DNA from: Metabacillus rhizolycopersici
GTDB lineage: Bacteria; Bacillota; Bacilli; Bacillales; Bacillaceae
Direction: 5' to 3'
Assembly (NCBI RefSeq): GCF_020075705.1
Contig: NZ_JAIQUM010000078.1
Coordinates: forward strand, 1-21,059
DNA: 21,059 bases
Numbering within the stretch: the stretch's first letter is position 1; the number at the start of each line of letters is the position of its first letter. The notes beneath the pieces were generated by a model. The model did no database searches. It saw only the letters and a program-made list of their open reading frames with translations, and had not been told where the DNA came from. The translations under genes were made by a program, and so were the position numbers. Shown piece after piece: positions 15,336 to 21,059 of the stretch.

Positions 15336-15384
15336 TGAGTTAATTTTGAGTAATCTTCTATCAAATTGAGTCAATTATAACTCA
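15336..15384. promoter_or_regulatory. Phased TGAGT repeats, possible activator binding sites
   Basis: TGAGT occurs at 15336-15340, 15347-15351 and 15367-15371, and its complement ACTCA at 15380-15384, giving TGAGT-N8-ACTCA. Spacings of 11 and 20 bp put the first three on one DNA face. They lie just upstream of the activator gene and about 235-280 bp before the -24/-12 promoter, a normal distance for an upstream activating sequence that works by looping. Confidence 0.42.
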
Positions 15385-15476
15385 GTTTGACAGCGTTTTC
15401 AATTTAAAAGTTATAATATTCTGTGTATTTTAATTATGATTAGAAATATTTAGGGAACGATGACATTTTCATCAGT

Positions 15477-15611
15477 TGGATAAGTGCTTCGGTATTCAGT
15501 ACTAGCGCGACTCCTTCCTGATACTCAGCCACGACGGTATGGAAGGTAAAGAATACTTTCTAATTATAATCGTCTTACTGAAAAAAGGCTGATCAAGGCG
15601 CTTGCGCTTTA
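15477..15611. repeat. Dispersed imperfect inverted-repeat element, copy 3
   Basis: It begins TTGGATAAGTGCTTCGG, matching copy 2, and ends GGCTGATCAAGGCGCTTGC (from 15587), matching copies 1 and 2. The interior (GGAAGGTAAAGAATACTTTC, then ATCGTCTTA) matches the interior of copy 1. It fills most of the gap between the activator gene and the sigma54 promoter, ending 5 bp before the -24 element. Confidence 0.78.
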
Positions 15612-15615
15612 GTTG

Positions 15616-15632
15616 TTGGCATGGGAATTGCA
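15616..15632 (+). promoter_or_regulatory. Sigma54 (-24/-12) promoter of the catabolic cluster
   Basis: TTGGCAT-GGGAA-TTGCA matches the sigma54 consensus TTGGCAC-N5-TTGCA at all but one base. The invariant GG (15618-15619) and GC (15630-15631) are exactly 10 nt apart. It faces the reductase gene starting at 15737 and is divergent from a sigma54 activator gene. Confidence 0.9.
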
Positions 15633-15736
15633 AGTATATTAATTGTAAGGCTGTAAAGCAAGGAAGCTATCAATTGTTTCACGATTAGAAAAGATTGGTT
15701 GAATGCTAGAAATTATGAAGGTGATGGAGGCCTAAA

Positions 15737-16756
15737 ATGGAAGAACAATACAAGGTTTTTGATATTACGATTATCGGGGGAGGTCCGGTTGGGTTGTTTA
15801 CCGCTTTTTATGGGGGAATGCGACAGGCTTCGGTAAAAATAATAGAAAGTCTTCCTCAGCTCGGTGGACAATTGTCTGCCTTGTATCCAGAAAAATATAT
15901 TTACGATATTGCTGGTTTCCCGAAAGTGCGAGCACAAGAGCTTGTTGATCAACTATTGGAGCAAATGAATCAGTTTGAAACGACAATTTGCCTTAAACAA
16001 TCTGTAGAGAGCATCGTTCGCATAAGGGACGGGGTGTTCGCGATTACAACGAACAAAGAAACTCATTACGCAAAGGCTGTTATTATCACAGCCGGAAATG
16101 GAGCATTCCAACCACGTAAACTGAAAATGGATGGGGAAGAAAAGTTTGAAAACGTTAACCTTCATTATTTCGTAAAAGATTTAAATCAATTTACCGGAAA
16201 GAAAGTGGTCGTATTTGGTGGCGGCGATTCAGCAGTTGACTGGGCGCTTATGCTTGAACCAATAGCGGAAAAAGTGACACTCATCCACCGGAGAGAAAAA
16301 TTCCGCGCTCATGAGCATAGCGTTGAACAATTGAAACGGTCAAAAGTGGAAGTCTTAACACCATATATGCCTACTCAATTAGTCGGTGATCAAAAAATAG
16401 ATAAAGTGATTGTGACGGAAACAAAGAGCGGGGAACTGCTTGAAATTGAAGTTGATGATGTCCTTGTCAATTACGGTTTTGTTTCTATGCTTGGACCAAT
16501 TAAAGACTGGGGCCTTGAAATCGAAAGTAATTCCATCGTAGTCAATTCTAGAATGGAAACGAATATTGAAGGCATCTACGCAGCGGGGGATATTTGTACG
16601 TACGAAGGAAAAGTGAAGCTGATTGCGAGTGGTTTTGGTGAAGCTCCGACAGCTGTAAGTAATGCCAAAGTATATATCGATCCGAGTGCAAATGTTCAGC
16701 CTCTACACAGCACAAGTATTATGGGAGAAAAAGAAAAAAGAGGCTCAGCAGTTTAA
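15737..16756 (+). CDS. Ferredoxin-NADP+ reductase, thioredoxin-reductase-like (YumC type)
   Basis: A 339-aa flavoprotein that moves electrons between NADPH and ferredoxin. The FAD motif is [10 protein letters not shown] (11-20), followed by [20 protein letters not shown]; the NADPH motif is [15 protein letters not shown] (156-170); and [11 protein letters not shown] is the C-terminal FAD site. The redox-active CxxC of thioredoxin reductase is absent, which separates YumC-type FNRs from TrxB. GGAGG precedes the ATG by 6 nt. It is the first gene after the sigma54 promoter, 24 nt ahead of a ferredoxin gene, so it most likely recharges that ferredoxin for the Rieske oxygenase. Confidence 0.92.
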   Translation: MEEQYKVFDITIIGGGPVGLFTAFYGGMRQASVKIIESLPQLGGQLSALYPEKYIYDIAGFPKVRAQELVDQLLEQMNQFETTICLKQSVESIVRIRDGVFAITTNKETHYAKAVIITAGNGAFQPRKLKMDGEEKFENVNLHYFVKDLNQFTGKKVVVFGGGDSAVDWALMLEPIAEKVTLIHRREKFRAHEHSVEQLKRSKVEVLTPYMPTQLVGDQKIDKVIVTETKSGELLEIEVDDVLVNYGFVSMLGPIKDWGLEIESNSIVVNSRMETNIEGIYAAGDICTYEGKVKLIASGFGEAPTAVSNAKVYIDPSANVQPLHSTSIMGEKEKRGSAV

Positions 16757-16765
16757 ATTAAATAA

Positions 16766-17029
<264 letters not shown>

Positions 17030-17076
17030 TGTAATAGGTTGATAAACCCGTAGTATGAAGCGCTTTATTAACTGTT

Positions 17077-17105
17077 TTGACTTTTCGGAAAATTGCTAAT
17101 AACAT
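17077..17105 (+). promoter_or_regulatory. Candidate sigmaA promoter upstream of the Rieske oxygenase
   Basis: TTGACT (17077-17082), a 17-bp spacer and TAACAT (17100-17105) lie in the 98-bp gap between ferredoxin and oxygenase genes. It could give sigma54-independent transcription of the last three genes. The match is fair, and the start would fall only about 12 bp before the start codon, making for a very short leader that may not hold a full ribosome binding site, so confidence is limited. Confidence 0.35.
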
Positions 17106-17127
17106 TGTATGATGAGGAGAATGAATT

Positions 17128-18210
17128 ATGGCTTATAACAAAGTAGAAAATGCATCTAATCGAACATTTGAAAGAACATTGCCTTATGACAAATACACAG
17201 ACCCGCAAGTACTAGAAAAAGAAATGGATCTTGTATTCTCTAAATCTTGGCAACTTGTGGGACATGTCAGCCAGTTGGAAAAAGTAGGTGCTTTCTTCAC
17301 GACTGAAGTAGCTAATGAACCGATTATCGTGACTCGCGGCCAAGATGAAGTTATCCGCGCTTTTTATAACGTTTGTCCGCATCGTGCGACAAAGCTTGAA
17401 AAAAATGAGTCTGGTAAAAAGAAAATTTTGCAATGTAGCTACCATGGCTGGACATTCAAATTGGATGGGAAACTAAATAAAGCGCCGAACTTTAGAGGGG
17501 AAGATGCAGCCTGTGTACAAGATGCCTGTTTACGCTCAGTCCGCATGGAAATCTTGGAATCTTTAATCTTTGTAAACTTGGATGATCATGCAAAGCCACT
17601 TAGCGAATCTTATGGAGATTTCTTTGACCGCTTGAGTAAATATCCATTTTTAAGTGAATTAAAAAGAACAAACCAAAAAACACGGGTGATTAAAGCGAAC
17701 TGGAAAGCATTTATTGATAATTATTTAGAGTGTGACCACTGTCATGTAGCACATCCAAGCTTCGTTGCAGCACTTGACATGGATGATTATCAAATCATTA
17801 CATGTGAAAACTATTCTCTTCAAGGTTCAATCGTTAAACCGGATAAAAATTATGGGTCAGTCGATTTAAATCAAGCGGAAATGCAAGGTGGATCATTCTT
17901 CTGGTTATGGCCAAATTTAATGCTGACAATTTATCCGGGTCCTGGCAATATGGCGACGATACAAATGGTGCCGATTGACCATGAAACAACTTTAGCTGTT
18001 TATACGTATTATTTCCGTGATGACAATTTGACTCAGGAAGAAAAAGACTTAGTTACTTTTGCTGAACAAGTGCGTCAGGAAGATGTGGAACTTGTCGAGT
18101 TAGAACAAATCGGTTTCCGCTCCCGTGCATTTAATAAAGGAAGATATTCGTCTTCAGAAAAAGCAATTGTACAATTTCATGAAATGGTATTGGAGGCCCT
18201 CAATGAGTAA
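17128..18210 (+). CDS. Rieske non-heme iron oxygenase, quaternary-ammonium (carnitine/betaine) type
   Basis: A 360-aa oxygenase subunit. The Rieske [2Fe-2S] ligands are Cys83/His85 (CPHRA) and Cys103/His106 (CSYHGW). The mononuclear iron site is His204 and His209 (ECDHCHVAHP) with Asp319 (RQEDVELVE) as the probable third ligand. Glu201 occupies the bridging position where ring dioxygenases have Asp; Glu there, in an ECxHC context, is typical of GbcA/CntA/stachydrine-demethylase relatives acting on quaternary amines. It should hydroxylate a carbon next to nitrogen, releasing an amine and an aldehyde. The aldehyde dehydrogenase and D-malate-type dehydrogenase downstream favour carnitine as substrate. 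No beta subunit or fused reductase is present. It overlaps the next gene by 8 nt. Confidence 0.88.
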   Translation: MAYNKVENASNRTFERTLPYDKYTDPQVLEKEMDLVFSKSWQLVGHVSQLEKVGAFFTTEVANEPIIVTRGQDEVIRAFYNVCPHRATKLEKNESGKKKILQCSYHGWTFKLDGKLNKAPNFRGEDAACVQDACLRSVRMEILESLIFVNLDDHAKPLSESYGDFFDRLSKYPFLSELKRTNQKTRVIKANWKAFIDNYLECDHCHVAHPSFVAALDMDDYQIITCENYSLQGSIVKPDKNYGSVDLNQAEMQGGSFFWLWPNLMLTIYPGPGNMATIQMVPIDHETTLAVYTYYFRDDNLTQEEKDLVTFAEQVRQEDVELVELEQIGFRSRAFNKGRYSSSEKAIVQFHEMVLEALNE

Positions 18211-19654
18211 ATTTTTGAATGAACTAAAATTGACAAAGCAGGACTTAATGATCAATGGTGAAAAAGTAGAAACAGATAATTATGCACCACTATACTCTCC
18301 TTATTCTGGGGAAGAAATCACCCAAATTGCGATGGCAGATAAAGCGCTAACATTACAGGCAGTTGATGCTGCCTACCACGCGCGTGGCGTAATGGCAAAA
18401 ATGCCAGCCTATCAACGGGCGGAAATTTTGGAAAAAGTTGTCGTGCTATTAAAACTGAGAGCGGATGAAGCCGCAGAAATTATTTCTCGTGAATCAGCGA
18501 AGCCGATTGCGTTTGCGAAGGGGGAAGTAGCGAGAACAATTGAAACGTATAAGTTTTCGGCTGAAGAAGCAAAAAGAATTCACGGCGAAACGATTCCTTT
18601 TGATGCAGCTACTGGCGGTGTCGGGCGAATCGGATACACAGTAAGAGAGCCAATTGGGGTCATTGGAGCAATCACACCATTTAACTTCCCTATGAATCTT
18701 GTCGCCCATAAAGTCGGCCCGGCAATTGCGGCGGGTAATACAATTGTATTGAAGCCAGCCTCGCAAACACCATTGTCTGCTCTCTTTATTGCGGAACTTT
18801 TTGAAGAAGCTGGTCTTCCAGCAGGGGTATTGAATGTAGTAACAGGTCCAGGTGGCATCGTTGGAGACGCAATTGTGGAAGACGACCGTGTAAGAATGGT
18901 CACATTCACAGGTAGCCCGAGTGTCGGTATTGGCATTCGTAATAAAGCAGGTTTGAAAAAGACAACACTTGAACTCGGGTCAAATTCAGCCTTAATTATT
19001 GACAAAGACATTAACATCGATGAAATAATTGATCGCTGCATCATGGGTGCTTTCTCAAATCAAGGGCAAGTCTGTATTTCCCTGCAACGTGTGTACGCAC
19101 ATGAAGATGTGTATGGAGAATTTGTTGCAAAGTTCACTGAAGCTGCGAAGGGCTTGAAAATAGGTGATCCACTTGATCCAGACACGTATATTTCTGCTTT
19201 AATCTCTAAAGGGGAAGCTGAGCGTGTCTTGGGTTGGATTGAAGAAACGAAAGACAGTGATGCAACAATCACAGCAGGCGGTAAATTGCAAGGTGGTATT
19301 CTTGAGCCAACAATTATTACAGATGCGGATCATTCGTTAAAACTATCCTGTCAGGAAGCATTTGCACCGATTGTCGTTGTGAACAAAGTGAGATCTGTTG
19401 AAGAAGCGATCGAGCAAGTAAACGATTCCCGTTTCGGGTTACAGGCTGGGATTTACACAAACAATGTGAAAAACGCTTTGTATGCATCAAGAGAATTACA
19501 CGTTGGAGGTGTCATGATTAATGACGTACCAACCTTCCGTGTCGACCAAATGCCATACGGCGGTGTGAAAGAAAGTGGGACAGGCCGCGAAGGAATTAAA
19601 TACGCGATCGAAGAAATGACCGAACTGAAATTAGTCGTTTGGAACCAAAACTAA
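18203..19654 (+). CDS. NAD(P)-dependent aldehyde dehydrogenase, proposed malic semialdehyde dehydrogenase
   Basis: A 483-aa member of the ALDH superfamily, standard length. Landmarks are Asn161 in TPFNFPMN, the coenzyme motif TFTGSPSVG (234-242), Glu257 in LELGS, and nucleophile Cys291 in NQGQVCIS. LELGSNSALI resembles lactaldehyde/phosphonoacetaldehyde-type ALDHs. ATG at 18203 overlaps the Rieske gene stop, with GGAGG 6 nt upstream inside that gene, so it is translationally coupled; the longer open frame to 18125 is unsupported. Coupling to the oxygenase suggests it oxidises the aldehyde that enzyme releases. Malic semialdehyde is proposed from the next gene; betaine or succinic semialdehyde are alternatives. 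Confidence 0.9.
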   Translation: MSKFLNELKLTKQDLMINGEKVETDNYAPLYSPYSGEEITQIAMADKALTLQAVDAAYHARGVMAKMPAYQRAEILEKVVVLLKLRADEAAEIISRESAKPIAFAKGEVARTIETYKFSAEEAKRIHGETIPFDAATGGVGRIGYTVREPIGVIGAITPFNFPMNLVAHKVGPAIAAGNTIVLKPASQTPLSALFIAELFEEAGLPAGVLNVVTGPGGIVGDAIVEDDRVRMVTFTGSPSVGIGIRNKAGLKKTTLELGSNSALIIDKDINIDEIIDRCIMGAFSNQGQVCISLQRVYAHEDVYGEFVAKFTEAAKGLKIGDPLDPDTYISALISKGEAERVLGWIEETKDSDATITAGGKLQGGILEPTIITDADHSLKLSCQEAFAPIVVVNKVRSVEEAIEQVNDSRFGLQAGIYTNNVKNALYASRELHVGGVMINDVPTFRVDQMPYGGVKESGTGREGIKYAIEEMTELKLVVWNQN

Positions 19655-19672
19655 TAAAAAGAGGAGATTATT

Positions 19673-20767
19673 ATGAAACTATTTAAAATAGCGGTCATTG
19701 CAGGAGATGGTATTGGTCCTGAAGTCATTAATGAAGGTATTAAAGTATTAAATAAAGTGGCTGAGCTGGATTCGGACTTCAAATTTGACTTCACATATTT
19801 TCCATGGGGATGTGAGTTTTACTCTGAAAATGGAAAAATGATGGATGATGATGGAATTGAGCAACTGAAAGAATTTGACGCAATTTATTTGGGTGCAGTC
19901 GGGTTTCCTGGCGTTCCTGACCATGTCTCTCTGTGGGATTTGTTGCTGAAAATCCGTAAAAGCTTTGATCAGTACGTGAATATTCGACCTGTGACGCTGT
20001 TAAAAGGAGCTCACTTGCCACTTGTGGATGTAAAACGCGAGGACATTGACATGCTGTTCATCCGCGAAAATAGCGAAGGAGAATATTCGGGCGCAGGTGA
20101 CTGGTTGTTTAAAGGGCAGGAACACGAAGTCGTTTTACAAAACGGTGTATTTTCCCGTAAAGGCACAGAACGAATCATCCGTTACGCGTTTGAAACGGCG
20201 AAAAAAGAAGGAAGATCGCTGACGAGCATATCAAAAGGAAACGCTCTCAATTACTCAATGGTTTTCTGGGATCAGGTATTTGAAGAAGTAAGTGCAGAAT
20301 ACCCTGAAGTTGAAACGGCTTCTTATCTCGTTGACGCAGCTGCAATGCTGATGATTAAAGATCCAAAACGCTTTGAAGTCGTTGTGACATCGAACTTGTT
20401 CGGCGATATTTTAACGGACTTGGGCGCAGCGATTGCTGGTGGAATTGGCCTCGCAGCTGGTGCGAATATTAATCCCGAAAGAGACTATCCGTCGATGTTT
20501 GAGCCGATTCACGGATCGGCACCTGATATTGCAGGTAAAGGAATTGGTAACCCACTCGCGTCAATTTGGTCGGCAAGCCAGATGCTCGACTTTTTCGGAT
20601 ATGAAGAACATGGAAAAGTTGTTCTTGAGGCGATCGAGCAGCTTCTGTTAGAAAACGAAGTGCTGACGCCGGATATGAATGGAACGGCTTCTACTTCTGA
20701 AGTAGGGGACCGAATAATAGACATGATCGCGTCGATTATTTCATCTAAAAATATACCAGTAAAGTAA
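19673..20767 (+). CDS. Tartrate/D-malate dehydrogenase (decarboxylating), YcsA/DmlA type
   Basis: A 364-aa beta-decarboxylating dehydrogenase of the isocitrate/isopropylmalate family. GAVGFPGVPDHVSLWDLLLKIR (74-95) with FDQYVNIRPV and RENSEGEYSG (131-140) marks the tartrate dehydrogenase/D-malate dehydrogenase group rather than LeuB or Icd. Catalytic Lys188 (SKGN), metal ligands Asp221, Asp245 and Asp249 (NLFGDILTDL), and the cofactor loop EPIHGSAPDIAGKG are present. D-malate plus NAD+ would give pyruvate, CO2 and NADH. It starts 18 nt after the ALDH gene with site AGAGGAG. In this cluster it would feed the carbon skeleton into central metabolism. Activity on tartrate or isopropylmalate is possible. 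Confidence 0.9.
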   Translation: MKLFKIAVIAGDGIGPEVINEGIKVLNKVAELDSDFKFDFTYFPWGCEFYSENGKMMDDDGIEQLKEFDAIYLGAVGFPGVPDHVSLWDLLLKIRKSFDQYVNIRPVTLLKGAHLPLVDVKREDIDMLFIRENSEGEYSGAGDWLFKGQEHEVVLQNGVFSRKGTERIIRYAFETAKKEGRSLTSISKGNALNYSMVFWDQVFEEVSAEYPEVETASYLVDAAAMLMIKDPKRFEVVVTSNLFGDILTDLGAAIAGGIGLAAGANINPERDYPSMFEPIHGSAPDIAGKGIGNPLASIWSASQMLDFFGYEEHGKVVLEAIEQLLLENEVLTPDMNGTASTSEVGDRIIDMIASIISSKNIPVK

Positions 20768-20774
20768 TGACTAA

Positions 20775-20825
20775 ATCGGTGTCGTATAGAGAACCTTTTT
20801 GTATACGATACCGATAAATTTTATT
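20775..20825 (+). terminator. Probable terminator after the catabolic cluster
   Basis: ATCGGTGTCGTAT (20775-20787) pairs with ATACGATACCGAT (20803-20815) over 13 bp with one G-U. The loop is 15 nt, and AAATTTTATT follows, so the T-run is short. Confidence 0.7.
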
Positions 20826-20913
20826 GAAACTTCGTATTTTAGTATAGGCTGTTTTCTAAATGATTGTTGTTTTTTGATGGGGTAGAAGCCCGAATCAAGG
20901 GAAGAGAGTAAAA

Positions 20914-21059
20914 GCGGTCAACTTTATTGGAGTTACGTGCCCGTTATCTGAATTTTGGAGCCTGAGCGGTCAACTTTAATGGGTTTACGTGCCCGTTATC
21001 TGAATTTTGGAGCCTGAGCGGTCAACTTTAATGGGTTTACGTGCCCGTTATCTGAATTT
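20914..21059. repeat. 52-bp tandem repeat array, truncated at window end
   Basis: Units start at 20914, 20966 and 21018, exactly 52 bp apart. The first differs from the second at three bases (TTATTGGAGT versus TTAATGGGTT); the third, cut after 42 bp, is identical to the second as far as visible. Each contains GCGGTCAACTTTA, TTACGTGCCCGTTATCTG and TTTTGGAGCC. The period is not a multiple of three, so it does not encode a repeat protein. It continues beyond the window. Confidence 0.95.

Noticed and set aside
15737..16756. Thioredoxin reductase
   Set aside because: The redox-active CxxC is absent, and the gene is next to ferredoxin; YumC-type FNR fits.
17128..18210. Aromatic ring-hydroxylating dioxygenase alpha subunit
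   Set aside because: No beta subunit gene, Glu in the bridging position, and ALDH plus D-malate-type dehydrogenase neighbours fit a quaternary amine better than a ring substrate.
18580..19044. 154-aa minus-strand frame inside the aldehyde dehydrogenase
   Set aside because: Antisense shadow of a highly conserved ALDH coding region; its composition mirrors the ALDH codons.
20914..21059. CRISPR array
   Set aside because: The whole 52-bp period is conserved; there are no unique spacers between repeats, and no cas genes are nearby.

Overview
The window comes from a low-GC member of the Bacillales (Bacillaceae or Planococcaceae type). Evidence for this is the strong AGGAGG-type ribosome binding sites, frequent GTG/TTG starts, an aa3-600 menaquinol oxidase operon (qoxABCD), a B. 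subtilis yvgK-yvgL-yvgM-like molybdate locus and Bacillus-type ferredoxin. The species cannot be told from the sequence alone.

Layout. 1-1190: the 3' part of a TnpB-related (IS200/IS605 accessory) gene, convergent with the next locus. 1189-3830: molybdate uptake genes modB and modA on the minus strand, and a divergent one-component regulator (excisionase-type HTH plus molybdate-binding-like domain). A perfect 34-bp palindrome lies between modA and the regulator. 3886-5959: ctaB and ctaA (heme O and heme A synthesis), both on the minus strand. 6637-10559: qoxABCD, divergent from ctaA, so heme A synthesis sits back to back with a heme-A-using quinol oxidase. 10736-10939: a small two-helix membrane protein. 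11265-12944: a GH13 alpha-glucosidase. 13132-13673: an msrA pseudogene. 13925-15307: a sigma54-dependent activator with a PAS domain. 15737-20767: a five-gene catabolic cluster on the plus strand. 20914 to the end: 52-bp tandem repeats that run off the window.

The most interesting part is the cluster at about 13.9-20.8 kb. A sigma54 activator is divergent from a well-matched -24/-12 promoter. The promoter precedes a ferredoxin-NADP reductase, a 4Fe-4S ferredoxin, a Rieske mononuclear-iron oxygenase of the quaternary-ammonium type, an aldehyde dehydrogenase and a tartrate/D-malate dehydrogenase-type decarboxylating enzyme. Together these fit oxidative cleavage of carnitine or a close analogue: carnitine to trimethylamine plus malic semialdehyde, then D-malate, then pyruvate. 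Electrons would come from a ferredoxin/FNR pair rather than a dedicated CntB-type reductase. The substrate is inferred from gene content and stereochemistry, not proven.

Three copies of a dispersed imperfect inverted-repeat element lie at 4929, 13846 and 15477. One supplies the last codons and stop of the sigma54 activator. Another sits between possible activator sites and the sigma54 promoter. Several other strong hairpins and one structured intergenic element (6160-6365) are recorded separately.
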